From: Rhizobium sp. CC-YZS058
GTDB taxonomy: Bacteria > Pseudomonadota > Alphaproteobacteria > Rhizobiales > Rhizobiaceae
Direction of reading: 5' to 3'
DNA: 64,000 nt
Assembly: GCF_034720595.1 (NCBI RefSeq)
Contig: NZ_JAYESJ010000001.1
Coordinates: 2,940,001 to 3,004,000 of the forward strand
Part shown: in pieces, positions 9,103 to 17,949 of the stretch
Layout of the letters: each line of letters begins with the position of its first letter
Position numbering within the stretch: position 1 is the first letter of the stretch
Made by a program: the position numbers and the translations under genes
The notes under the pieces: model-generated
What the model saw: only the letters and a program-made list of their open reading frames with translations
Databases searched by the model: none
Told to the model about the DNA's origin: nothing

Positions 9103-9587
9103 TCAGGCCTTCTGCTCGCCACCCTCTCCCTGTCTTTCAACCTCGCCCAGATGACCCAAGAGAAAGGCATGCGTCGATGGGTTGGCGACGATCAGCAAGC
9201 TGGACTTTTCGAAATTGGTTGGCCCACGTCCCACCAGTCTGTGACGATGCCGCCAGCCTCCTCGACGAGCAGGACGCCTGCCGCTCTATCGACCAAGCCT
9301 GTCTGCTCGAAATAGCCGGTGAAGCGCCCGCAGGCGACGTAAGCGCAGCAACTGGCGGTACTGCCAAGGACCCGGACGGCACCGATCGGCGCGCGGATCT
9401 GGTCCAGCCAGGCATAGGCGCCCTCGTAATTGGTGAGGTTCGGCGTCGGGAGACCCGTGCCAACCACCATCGGCCCTATGTCGGGGTTGTCTCGCATGGC
9501 GAGCTGCCGACCGTTGAGGAAGGCCCCTCGCCCCTTCTCAGCGGTGAATATCTCCTCCGTCACCGGGCTATAGACCAGCCCGCACGG
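9103..9587 (-). pseudogene. Inositol monophosphatase-family protein, truncated and frameshifted
   Basis: Read from 9587 downward, one frame gives GLVYSPVTEEIFTAEKGRG, then APIGAVRVLGSTASCCAYVACGRFTGYFE and DRAAGVLLVEEAGGIVTDWWD, the C-terminal half of an IMPase-family phosphatase. Near 9230 the frame is lost; one base over, the text resumes as SSLLIVANPSTHAFLLGHLGE and ends at a TGA at 9103-9105. The N-terminal half with the metal-binding Glu and DPxDG residues is absent. With no metal site and a broken frame it cannot be active. The gene flanks the amidase operon and marks a rearrangement edge. Confidence 0.8.
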
Positions 9588-9733
9588 GAGACACCGGCGC
9601 GTTTTGCCACCAACTCGGCGCTAGAAAAAAGGTGAGAACGATCCTTATGTATGCTGCGACATCAACGGTACCGTCCAAGCCCCTCCTTCCGGACACCAAT
9701 TTCATTCGACACTTAGCCCTTCGAGCAATCTGA

Positions 9734-9750
9734 GCACCGATAATCGGTGC
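9734..9750 (-). terminator. Hairpin downstream of the amidase/Opp operon
   Basis: A 17-nt near-perfect palindrome GCACCG-ATAAT-CGGTGC lies 9 nt past the stop of the last gene of the long minus-strand operon. No T run follows; it may protect the mRNA end. Confidence 0.4.
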
Positions 9751-9758
9751 GCCCGAGA

Positions 9759-11129
9759 TTAGATCACGGGCCAGCGTTGTGCCCACGGATAGGTCTCTTC
9801 GAACAGCTTCGCAATCGACACCAACTGCCAGTCGCGACCAAACGGCGCAATCAGCTGGAAGCCGATCGGCATGCCGTCCTCTGAAGGATCGCAGGGAATG
9901 CTAATTGCCGGCAGGCCTGCCGCATTGACGAAACCGGTAAAGACCCTGTGGTAGGCCGGCCCGTGGTCTTCCGCCTTCCACGGCATCCCTCCCGCCGATG
10001 GCGTCATGATGAGATCGTAGCTGTCGAATTTTTCCATCAATTGCAGATAGATACGTCGGGCAGCATCCAGCGCCGCCACATAATCGGTTGCAGACGCAGA
10101 TTTGCCTTTTTCGATCATCGGCGGATAGGCATCGCCGATACGGCCCTGCCAGTCCGTATCCCTCAGCAGCCAGGCGAGGCCGGAACCGCCGATCAATGGC
10201 CAATAGGTCTCAAACAGGTCGAGGTCGAAGGGTGTTTCGCCTTCTTCCACCGAGAAGCCGATAGCAGCAAGCTGTTGGGCCGCCCTGGCGCAGGATCGCG
10301 CAATCGGCTCCTCCACGTCCCACGAGCCGAAATGAGGCACGTACAGGACCTTCAGTCCCGTTTCGACCGCTTCGAAGGCGCCGGATGTGAAGCCGAAGGA
10401 AAGACGATCGCGAGCGTCGGGTCCTTCGATTGCCGAAAGCGCCATGGCGAGATCGTCGACCGTGCGGGCGATCGGCCCTATCACCTCGAAATCGTGCAGG
10501 ATCGCTGGCAGGCCATCGGTGCGCGCCACACGCCCGGTTGAAGGCTTGAGACCGACCAGATTGTTGTAGGAGGACGGACGGCGAATGGAGCCCCCGCCAT
10601 CGGTGCCGAAGGCCACCGGGCCGAGACCCGCCGCGACACCCGCCGAGCCGCCGCCGGTCGATGCCCCGCTCGTCTTCGCCGGGTTCCAGGGATTGCGGGT
10701 GGTGCCGAAAGCGAGCGTGTTGACGTTGCCGCGTCCAAGCGTGAACTCCGACACGTTGGTTTTTCCGAGGATAACGGCCCCTTGCGCGCGCAGGCGCGCC
10801 ACCGGCAATTCGTCGGTCGGGGAGATCCGGTCGAGATAGAGCTTGCTGCCCCAGGCGCATCGCAGCCCCTCAACTTCGATGTTGTCCTTGATCGTAACTG
10901 GGATGCCGTCGAAGGGGCCAAGCGGCCGTCCTTCGGCGAACCGCAAATCGCTTTCGGCAGCAGACTTTCGCGCGCCTGCCGCGTCGAGCAGAGCAAAAAC
11001 GTTGAGCTGCGGATCGACGATAGCGATCCGTTCAAGAATATCGGCCAGCACCGTGGATGGCTTGGTCTTTTCCTGGCGATAGGCCGTGGCCAGTTCAGTC
11101 GCCGACAGTTTCCAGAGGAGTCCAGTCAT
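9759..11129 (-). CDS. Amidase (amidase-signature family), copy 1
   Basis: 456 residues with the amidase-signature triad in place: Lys81 in VTIKDNI, cis-Ser157 in GASTGGGSAG and nucleophile Ser181 in GTDGGGSIRRPS. The family hydrolyses carboxamides, aryl amides and some carbamates. It is not a GatA: it lies last in an Opp/Dpp-type importer operon that also encodes a second amidase at 12247, about the same length and clearly paralogous. Probable role: releasing ammonia or an amine from the imported amide. Cytoplasmic; no signal peptide. Confidence 0.9.
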   Translation of the reverse strand: MTGLLWKLSATELATAYRQEKTKPSTVLADILERIAIVDPQLNVFALLDAAGARKSAAESDLRFAEGRPLGPFDGIPVTIKDNIEVEGLRCAWGSKLYLDRISPTDELPVARLRAQGAVILGKTNVSEFTLGRGNVNTLAFGTTRNPWNPAKTSGASTGGGSAGVAAGLGPVAFGTDGGGSIRRPSSYNNLVGLKPSTGRVARTDGLPAILHDFEVIGPIARTVDDLAMALSAIEGPDARDRLSFGFTSGAFEAVETGLKVLYVPHFGSWDVEEPIARSCARAAQQLAAIGFSVEEGETPFDLDLFETYWPLIGGSGLAWLLRDTDWQGRIGDAYPPMIEKGKSASATDYVAALDAARRIYLQLMEKFDSYDLIMTPSAGGMPWKAEDHGPAYHRVFTGFVNAAGLPAISIPCDPSEDGMPIGFQLIAPFGRDWQLVSIAKLFEETYPWAQRWPVI

Positions 11130-11191
11130 GGTCGTTCCTTTGTCATGGCTTTGTCAGGTTCGGGCCGCGGCCGGCCCCGTTACCGGATGTC

Positions 11192-12241
11192 CTAGGCGGA
11201 GGGCTTCTGTAGACCCATCGTCCACAGAGGGCTGAGAAGCATCAGCGCGATCAACCGGATGATGTGGTGTGAGCTGACGAAACTCGGGTCGAGATTGAGG
11301 ACAAAGGCGAGGATCGTCATGGATTCCACGCCGCCCGGCGCGAAGGCAAGCCAGACCTCGACGAAGGGCAGGCCCGTCAGGCTGGCCGTCAGCGCGGCGA
11401 ACAAGGCGGCGATGATGATCGCTGCGAAGATGCTGCCTATTGCTGGAATACAGATCGCTTTGAGCGCACTTAATGACATGCCGCGCAGCCGCGTGCCGAT
11501 CGATGACCCGGCAACGACATAGGCAATGATGAGCACGATTGGTGGCATGGTGCCGCTGACCAAACCCATGGCATGCACGAGGCCACTACCCAGCAGCGCA
11601 CCGACAAGCAGGGCGCCAGGAATGCGCACCAGCGTGCAAAGGGCTGCACCGGCGATGCCCGCACCCGTCATCAACACGAGATCTAGCAGGGAGGCCACGG
11701 CCGCCTTCGTCACCGGCGCAAGTTCCGGACTGAAATACAGCATGACCGGCACCATGCAGACCAGCACGACCTGTCGCAGCCCCTGGCTGACGGTGATCTT
11801 GCCCAGATCGCCTCTGGAGTCGGCTGCGATGGCGAGGACGGCAGACAGGGCGCCCGGTACGGAACTAAGCCGTGCCGATACAATATCCCAGCAATGGCGA
11901 CGCATCAGATATTGCGTGCCGACCACCATGGTGGCAATCACCGAAAGCATAAGAAGTGTGATGCTGACAGGCCAAGTTTGAATCTTAGCGAACGTGTCAG
12001 GCGTCAAGCTGCTGCCCATTGAAGCACCGAGAAATACGAAGGCTACTCCGCGCAGACGTTCGGGAACTTTCAAATCACGGCGGCACAAGACCGCAATCAT
12101 CACCGCGGCCATGGATCCGCAGAGCCACCCCGCGGGAAAGCCGCCGGATTCGAGAAGGGCGCCGCCCGCAGCGCCACAGGCAAGGGTTTCCACCAGCCGG
12201 CGCGTGGAGCGCCAGCCTACAGGCTTCAGGATTGTGACCAT
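11192..12241 (-). CDS. AbrB-family integral membrane protein (putative transporter)
   Basis: 349 residues, strongly hydrophobic, with about ten membrane segments arranged as two repeats. It matches the AbrB-duplication family, often mislabelled ammonia monooxygenase regulators: LIIAYVVAGSSIGTRLRG and VWLAFAPGGVESMTILAF occur in the second repeat. Function is not established; members are treated as transporters. Lying between two amidase genes, it could move the acid or amine product, but that is inference. Start chosen 5 nt after the upstream amidase stop. Confidence 0.8.
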   Translation of the reverse strand: MVTILKPVGWRSTRRLVETLACGAAGGALLESGGFPAGWLCGSMAAVMIAVLCRRDLKVPERLRGVAFVFLGASMGSSLTPDTFAKIQTWPVSITLLMLSVIATMVVGTQYLMRRHCWDIVSARLSSVPGALSAVLAIAADSRGDLGKITVSQGLRQVVLVCMVPVMLYFSPELAPVTKAAVASLLDLVLMTGAGIAGAALCTLVRIPGALLVGALLGSGLVHAMGLVSGTMPPIVLIIAYVVAGSSIGTRLRGMSLSALKAICIPAIGSIFAAIIIAALFAALTASLTGLPFVEVWLAFAPGGVESMTILAFVLNLDPSFVSSHHIIRLIALMLLSPLWTMGLQKPSA

Positions 12242-12246
12242 CGTGC

Positions 12247-13656
12247 TTACCCTGCCATGGCCGGCCAGCGATCGGCCCAGGGCGCGGCGCCTTCATACTG
12301 GGCGGCGAGATCGAGCAGCAGATCGTCCGCCCCGAAAGCACCAACGATCTGCATGCCAACCGGCAGCCCCGCAGCATTCCAGCCGGCGGGGACAGACAGT
12401 CCGGGATGACCGCAGGCATTCACCCAGTTTGTGAAGATCGCATGCCCGCGGGGGCCTGCATCCCGGCTGTCGATGATCGGCGGAAACTGCGTCGATTTTG
12501 GCCAGGGGTTAGCCGCCGATGTGGGCGTAATGACAACGTCGACATCGCGGAAGAGCTGCGCAGCCTCGACACGGAAGGTTGCGATCGTCTCGAGGAAGGC
12601 GAGGTAATCTGGGACCTTCAGCCTGTCGCCGGCGCGGGCCTGCTCGGCGAAAGGCGGGGTCACGAGATCGAAATATCTCGGCATGTCAGCGGCAAGCTTG
12701 GCCAGGCCGGCATTCGCCAGAATCTGCCAGTTGGCCGAGATGGCGGAAAGATCAAGCGGCAGCGGGCCGAAGGAAACGGAATGGCCCAAGGCCTTTAAAG
12801 ACCCGGCAGCCTCCCGGCAGATGGCGGCGATCTCCACATCGACAGGTGCATCGCCGAAACGTTCGACGAAAAGGATGTTGAGCGGTCGGACCGGAGCCGC
12901 CTCCTCTGCGATCGGCGGGAAGCCCAGGGAGTGCTGGTCGTCGGAATGCGGGCGGGCCAGCACGCTCAAAACGAGGCGGGTGTCGTCGATCGAGCGGGCT
13001 AGCGGGCCGATCACCTCGCAATCGGCGAGCAATGGTGGCAGGCCGTTGGCGCGCGGAATGCGCGAGATCGTCGTCTTGAGACCAACGATCCCCGTATAAC
13101 CCGCCGGCCTGCGGATCGACCCGCCGCCGTCCGTGCCGAGCGAATAGGGCACAAGGCCGGCGGCGACTGCCGAGACCGAGCCGCCGCTCGACCCGCCGGG
13201 TGTCAGTTCGAGATCCCAGGGATTGCCCGTCACGCCGAAGACTGGGTTTCCGGTGAAGCCGCGCAGGGTAAATTCCGGCACATTGGTCTTGCCGACGATC
13301 ACTGCGCCGGCTTCCCGCAACAGACGCACGGGCAGTTCGTCATGATCGGCGACAAAGTCGGCAAAAAGCCTGCTCCCCCACACGCAGGGCATGCCGGCGA
13401 CCAGAATATTGTCCTTGACTGCCACGGGAACTCCATCGAGCAGGCTCAGCGGCGCCTTCGCGGCAAACCGCTCATCGGCTTGCACGGCCGCTTTGCGCGC
13501 GCCCTCCGCATCCAGATGGATGATCGCGTTGAGCACGGGGTTGAGCCGCTCGATGCGGTGCAGGTAATGGTCGAGGATTACCGACGCGCTCAAAGAGCCG
13601 TCTCGCAGGCGAGCGCCCATCTCGCGAATGGACAGTCGATGGATGTCCGAGGTCAT
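12247..13656 (-). CDS. Amidase (amidase-signature family), copy 2
   Basis: 469 residues from the ATG at 13656; the longer frame to 13713 would overlap the upstream permease stop. The catalytic residues are Lys81 (AVKDNI), Ser156 (GGSSGGS) and Ser180 (GTDGGGSIRRPA). The GGSSGGS loop is more canonical than in copy 1. C-terminal wording (FTNWVNACGHPGLSVPAGW) resembles copy 1 (FTGFVNAAGLPAISIPCD), so the pair arose by old duplication. The two may act on different amides or on the two amide bonds of one compound. Confidence 0.9.
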   Translation of the reverse strand: MTSDIHRLSIREMGARLRDGSLSASVILDHYLHRIERLNPVLNAIIHLDAEGARKAAVQADERFAAKAPLSLLDGVPVAVKDNILVAGMPCVWGSRLFADFVADHDELPVRLLREAGAVIVGKTNVPEFTLRGFTGNPVFGVTGNPWDLELTPGGSSGGSVSAVAAGLVPYSLGTDGGGSIRRPAGYTGIVGLKTTISRIPRANGLPPLLADCEVIGPLARSIDDTRLVLSVLARPHSDDQHSLGFPPIAEEAAPVRPLNILFVERFGDAPVDVEIAAICREAAGSLKALGHSVSFGPLPLDLSAISANWQILANAGLAKLAADMPRYFDLVTPPFAEQARAGDRLKVPDYLAFLETIATFRVEAAQLFRDVDVVITPTSAANPWPKSTQFPPIIDSRDAGPRGHAIFTNWVNACGHPGLSVPAGWNAAGLPVGMQIVGAFGADDLLLDLAAQYEGAAPWADRWPAMAG

Positions 13657-13678
13657 GTTCCCAGCTTCCATTATCGTT

Positions 13679-14569
13679 TTATGATTGGGATGAATCGGGC
13701 GCGAGCAGGACACGCAGTCCTTCGCCGAGCAGGGTGATCCCGACGACGAGCACGAAGATGGCGAGGCCCGGAATGTTGACGAGCCATGATTCGAAGAAGA
13801 CGAAGTCCTTGGCTTCGGCGATCATCAAGCCCCAGGACGTATCCGGGGGGCGGATGCCAAGGCCGAGGAAGGAAAGCGCCGCTTCCAGCAGGATGGCGTG
13901 AGCCATTTCGAGCGTTGCTACGACAACGAGCGGACTGACCAGATTGGGCAGGATTTCCGATGTCATGATGCGGAGATCGGACAGGCCTGCCGACTTGGCC
14001 GCGAGAACGAATTCCGCGTCACGCAGGCGCATGGTGAGCGAGCGCGTTACGACCAGGAATTGATCCCAGAGGAAACAGGCAAGGATCAGCATCATCAGCG
14101 GAAGCGAATTACCGAGCAGGCCGACGAGCGAGATCGCCGCCAGCATAATCGGCAGGCTGAGGCGTACCGTGAGGATGAACATCACCGCCATGTCGGTGCG
14201 GCCGCCGAAATAGCCACCCAGCAGGCCGAGACCGATGCCGACGATTGCCGAGATCAGGATCGTACCGAAGCCGACCAGCAGGGACAGGCGGGCGCCATAG
14301 ATCAGCCGGCTGAGATAGTCACGGCCGAGATGGTCGGTCCCAAGCACATGGTTCCAGCTACCGTTCTCCATGAAGACTGGCGGTATCAGGCGATCCGTCA
14401 GCGACTGTTCGTAGGGCGAGTGCGGCGCGATCCAGGGCGCCGATACGGCAACCAGGAAGATAAGGCCGATGACGACGGCGCCTGTAAGAAGGCCCAGCCG
14501 TCCGACAGGCAGTCGGGGCCGCGACCAGAGGCGGGCGGCCTTAGTGTGTTCTGCAAGTTCCGTGGTCAT
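13679..14569 (-). CDS. Oligopeptide-type ABC transporter permease (DppC/OppC family)
   Basis: 296 residues. A cytoplasmic N-terminal segment and one membrane helix (VVIGLIFLVAVSAPWIA) are followed by the conserved HVLGTDHLGRDYLSRLIYGARLSL segment and the EAA loop FVLAAKSAGLSDLRIMTSEILPNL. This is the DppC/OppC pattern. It pairs with the DppB-type permease just upstream (4-nt gap). Confidence 0.93.
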   Translation of the reverse strand: MTTELAEHTKAARLWSRPRLPVGRLGLLTGAVVIGLIFLVAVSAPWIAPHSPYEQSLTDRLIPPVFMENGSWNHVLGTDHLGRDYLSRLIYGARLSLLVGFGTILISAIVGIGLGLLGGYFGGRTDMAVMFILTVRLSLPIMLAAISLVGLLGNSLPLMMLILACFLWDQFLVVTRSLTMRLRDAEFVLAAKSAGLSDLRIMTSEILPNLVSPLVVVATLEMAHAILLEAALSFLGLGIRPPDTSWGLMIAEAKDFVFFESWLVNIPGLAIFVLVVGITLLGEGLRVLLAPDSSQS

Positions 14570-14573
14570 GGCT

Positions 14574-15491
14574 TCAATTCAATCTGATACGGGGATCGAT
14601 CATCACGTTGACGACGTCGGCGAGGAGCGTGAGGACGACATAGGCGGCGGACACGGTGAGCAAGGCTGCCTGCACGACGGGATAGTCGTTCTGGTTGATG
14701 GCTTCCCAGGTGAGGTAGCCGATGCCGTGGACGGCGAAGATGTTTTCGACCACGACAGACCCACCGAGCAAGAAGCCGAACTGCACCGACGCTACCGCGA
14801 CCACCGGCACCAGCGTATTGCGCAGCGCGTGACGGAGATAGATCTGCCGGGGACGCAGTCCCTTGGCGCGCGCGGTGCGGATATAGTCGGACCGCATGAC
14901 GTCGATCATGCCGGCGCGGGAAATGCGGATGATGGCCGGCATGGAATAGAAAGCGAGCGCCATGGCGGGCATAAGCAGATGCCGGACTGAACCGCCGCCG
15001 GAAATCGGCAGGATCGCCCACTGCAGACCCAGCCAGAGGATCAGAACGAAGCTCAGCCAGAAGATGGGCGTCGAGACGCCAAGAAGCGCGATGAACAAGG
15101 CGATCCTGTCTACGAACTTGCCCTGATGGCGGCCGGCCGACATACCGAGTGGAATTGCAACGACCAGCGCCATGACAATCGCCATCGCACCGAGTGCCAG
15201 CGTGGCGGGCATGCGCTCCGCGATCAGCGTGGTGACGGGGCTCCCGTAATAGAAGGATGTGCCGATATCCCCGCTCAATGCATTGAGAAGCCAGTTCCAG
15301 TACTGAACCACCAGCGGCTTGTCCCAGCCATAGGTCTTGCGGAGAAACTCGACATAGTCGGCACCGCTTCCCTCCCCCGCCATGGAGATGGCGAGGTCGC
15401 CGGACATTTTGAGCATGATGAAACTGAGGAAGGAGATCGTCAGCATCACCAGAACAGCAAGGCCCAGTCTTCGGGCGATAAAGTTGGCCAT
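14574..15491 (-). CDS. Oligopeptide-type ABC transporter permease (DppB/OppB family)
   Basis: 305 residues beginning MANFIARRLGLAVLVMLTISFLSFIMLKMSGD, the usual DppB start, with the EAA loop DYIRTARAKGLRPRQIYLRHALRNTL and six predicted helices. With the DppC-type partner it forms the channel for the binding protein at 15558. Confidence 0.93.
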   Translation of the reverse strand: MANFIARRLGLAVLVMLTISFLSFIMLKMSGDLAISMAGEGSGADYVEFLRKTYGWDKPLVVQYWNWLLNALSGDIGTSFYYGSPVTTLIAERMPATLALGAMAIVMALVVAIPLGMSAGRHQGKFVDRIALFIALLGVSTPIFWLSFVLILWLGLQWAILPISGGGSVRHLLMPAMALAFYSMPAIIRISRAGMIDVMRSDYIRTARAKGLRPRQIYLRHALRNTLVPVVAVASVQFGFLLGGSVVVENIFAVHGIGYLTWEAINQNDYPVVQAALLTVSAAYVVLTLLADVVNVMIDPRIRLN

Positions 15492-15515
15492 TCGGTTCTT
15501 CCTTCATCGAAAACT

Positions 15516-15551
15516 TCGGTCCCCGTCAAACGACTGCCCGACGGGGACCGA
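15516..15551 (-). terminator. Hairpin between binding-protein and permease genes
   Basis: A perfect 12-bp stem (TCGGTCCCCGTC with GACGGGGACCGA) in the 66-nt gap after the binding-protein stop. Hairpins here commonly stabilise the receptor message and partly stop transcription, giving excess receptor over permease. Confidence 0.65.
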
Positions 15552-15557
15552 CTGACA

Positions 15558-17078
15558 TCACTTCCACGAGGCGCGCCAGAACTCGACATTCTCGTCGGCG
15601 GGGACCGGGACGTCGGCAGCCTTGGACATTACGTAGTTGACCGGCATGGAGAACATCGGCACCCAGTAGGCCTGATCGGCGATCTGCTTTAAGGCCTTGG
15701 AGTAGAGCGCTTTGCGCTTGTCCTGATCGGCGATCGCGCCGGCTTCCTTGACCGCTTCGGTGACGACCGGGTCGCGGGACTGATCGTCCGGAGATCCGGC
15801 GAAGAAGAAAGGAAGGATGCCGCCAGCGTCGTTGACGCCGGCAGAGCCGTAGTCGTCGATGACGATAGGGGTCTTGTGATCGCGGCGGGCTTGGATGACT
15901 GCCGAATATTGCAGCCAGTGGAGGTTGGGACGGATGCTGATGGCGTTGAGATAACCGATGATCGCTTCGGCGACCGGGCGGCTGCGGTAGCCGTAGACGT
16001 CGATGTCGAAGCCGTCGGCAAACCCGGCCTCGGCCATCAGCGCCTTGGCCTTTTCCACGTCATAGGCATATTGCGAGACTTCGGGCTCGCAGCCGAACTG
16101 CGACGGCGTGCAGGCCGACGGGACGGGCTTGGAGGCGCCGCCGACCAGCCGCGTGGCGATCGCTTCGCGGTCGATGGCATGGGCGATGGCCTGGCGCACC
16201 TTGACGTTCTTCAGCGGGCTGTTCGGATTGGAAAGGCCTGCGGCGTCAAGGGTCAGGAAGCCGATACGGAAGGTCTCGGCGTTGATAACGTCGACCATCG
16301 GCATGCGCTTCAGTTTCTCGGCCTGGTCCGCTGGGATATAGTAGGCCCAGTCGACACCGCCGCTGATGAGTTCGGCCACTTGCGTGTTGACGTCGGGGAT
16401 GGCGCGATAAATCAAGGTCTTGATCGCCGGCTTGGACTTGCCGCCGCCCTCGAAATAGTCGTCGTTGCGTTCGAAGGTGATGTCGTTTCCGGTGCTGCTG
16501 ACGATCTTGTACGGCCCGGTACCGACCGGCTTTTCGGCAAAGCCCTGAATGCCGACGGTTTCGCGATATCGCTTCGGCACGATCGGCAACTGGATGATGT
16601 ATTCGATGGCGAGCGGCGTGATCTGCTTACCGACGACACGCACCTTGAGGGGGCCGACGACTTCGACGTGGTCGATCCAGCCGCCGGTCATGCGGTTAAA
16701 TACGCGGTTGTCGGGATCGGCGGCGTAGGTCAGGCTGTAGGCAACGTCCTCGGCCGTCATCGGATCGCCATTGTGGAACTTGACGCCGTCGCGAAGATCG
16801 AATTCCCAGGTTCTTTCGTCGATCTGGCGCCAGGTAGTTGCAAGGAGCGGCTTGACCTCGAATGTGTTCGGGTCGCGATAGACAAGCGCGTCATAGGCGA
16901 GCAGTCCCAGCAGGAAGCCTTCGCGACCCGGTGCATGATAGCGGTCAAGGCTCGGCAGCTTGGCCTGGAAGGCGGCGACGAGCGTATCGTTCGCCTTGTC
17001 GGCATAGGCTGTCATGGGCATCAGGGAAAAGCTGGCTGCCATGAGGGCAAGAGCGCCCCGGCGGACAAGATTGGGCAT
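15558..17078 (-). CDS. Family 5 extracellular solute-binding protein (peptide/opine-like)
   Basis: 506 residues from the ATG at 17078 (MPNLVRRGALALMAASFSLM, a Sec signal with cleavage near AYADKAN). The mature protein carries the SBP_bac_5 hallmarks: LLATTWRQIDERTWEFDLRDGVKFHNGDPMTAEDVAYSL and the VRQAIAHAIDREAIATRLV segment. Such receptors bind peptides, nickel, opines and other amides. The operon has two amidases, so an amide-bearing ligand is probable. Confidence 0.93.
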   Translation of the reverse strand: MPNLVRRGALALMAASFSLMPMTAYADKANDTLVAAFQAKLPSLDRYHAPGREGFLLGLLAYDALVYRDPNTFEVKPLLATTWRQIDERTWEFDLRDGVKFHNGDPMTAEDVAYSLTYAADPDNRVFNRMTGGWIDHVEVVGPLKVRVVGKQITPLAIEYIIQLPIVPKRYRETVGIQGFAEKPVGTGPYKIVSSTGNDITFERNDDYFEGGGKSKPAIKTLIYRAIPDVNTQVAELISGGVDWAYYIPADQAEKLKRMPMVDVINAETFRIGFLTLDAAGLSNPNSPLKNVKVRQAIAHAIDREAIATRLVGGASKPVPSACTPSQFGCEPEVSQYAYDVEKAKALMAEAGFADGFDIDVYGYRSRPVAEAIIGYLNAISIRPNLHWLQYSAVIQARRDHKTPIVIDDYGSAGVNDAGGILPFFFAGSPDDQSRDPVVTEAVKEAGAIADQDKRKALYSKALKQIADQAYWVPMFSMPVNYVMSKAADVPVPADENVEFWRASWK

Positions 17079-17124
17079 TCGGCAGTCTCCGTTTTGCATT
17101 GTCACGTCAAGTGTGCTCTTCAGG

Positions 17125-17949
17125 TCAGGCGAGGGAGATAGCGGCGCTCACCGCCGGCCGCGCCAGATCCGGATCGACCGGCAGGACGGCGGAAAGAAGC
17201 CGGCGTGTGTAGGCGTCGGCCGGATCGGACAGAACCTCGTCGACATTTCCATATTCGACGATGCGGCCGTGATACATCACGGCGACCCTGTCGCAGAGTT
17301 CGCTGACGACGCCGATGTTGTGGGTGACGATCAGGTAGGAGAGTCCGAACTGCATGCGCAGCTCCTTCAGCAGTTCGAGGATCTGCGCCTGCACCGACAC
17401 GTCGAGCGCGGAGGTCGGTTCGTCGCATATCAGCACACGGGGTCGGTTGATGAGGGCCCTGGCTATCGCCACCCGCTGGCGCTGGCCGCCGGACAATTCG
17501 TGCGGGAAGCGCTCGGCGAAGGAGGCCGGCAGGCCGACTTGCTGCAGGAGTTCTTCGACACGCTTGCGGACTTCCTCGCGCGACGGCGATGCCGCGGCGC
17601 GCAGCGGCATGGCAATGATGTCCGCCAGCCGCTTACGCGGATTGAGCGAGGCGTAGGGGTCCTGAAAGACCGGCTGTACCAGGCCGGCAAGGTCGAGGCG
17701 AGAATAGGTGGAGATATCACGGCCGAAGACCTGGACGTCGCCGCGCGTCGGCGGCAGAAGGCCGAGCATCATGCGCGACAGGGTGGTCTTGCCGGATCCG
17801 GATTCGCCGACGAGGGCAAGCGTCTCGCCCTCGTAGAGCCTGAGGCTGACGGTATCGACCGCCGTGAAAGGGGTCTTCCTGCCCTTGACCGGAAACTGTC
17901 GAACGACTGCAGCCGCCTCAAGCGCGATTTTCCGTGCGACCTTATCCAT
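17125..17949 (-). CDS. Oligopeptide-type ABC transporter ATPase (OppF/DppF family)
   Basis: 274 residues from the ATG at 17949, which overlaps the stop of the OppD-type gene by 8 nt (ATGGATAA). Walker A GESGSGKTT, signature [15 protein letters not shown], Walker B LICDEPTSALD, switch His in LIVTHNIG. SGSGKTTLSRMMLGLLPPTRG and RLADIIAMPLR are typical of OppF. Longer upstream reading to 18012 would bury it in the previous gene. Confidence 0.92.
   Translation of the reverse strand: MDKVARKIALEAAAVVRQFPVKGRKTPFTAVDTVSLRLYEGETLALVGESGSGKTTLSRMMLGLLPPTRGDVQVFGRDISTYSRLDLAGLVQPVFQDPYASLNPRKRLADIIAMPLRAAASPSREEVRKRVEELLQQVGLPASFAERFPHELSGGQRQRVAIARALINRPRVLICDEPTSALDVSVQAQILELLKELRMQFGLSYLIVTHNIGVVSELCDRVAVMYHGRIVEYGNVDEVLSDPADAYTRRLLSAVLPVDPDLARPAVSAAISLA

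Noticed and set aside
9568..9786. Small minus-strand open frame upstream of the IMPase relic
   Set aside because: It does not continue the IMPase frame convincingly and has no family features.
15876..17141. Long plus-strand open frame
   Set aside because: Antisense shadow of the family 5 binding protein.
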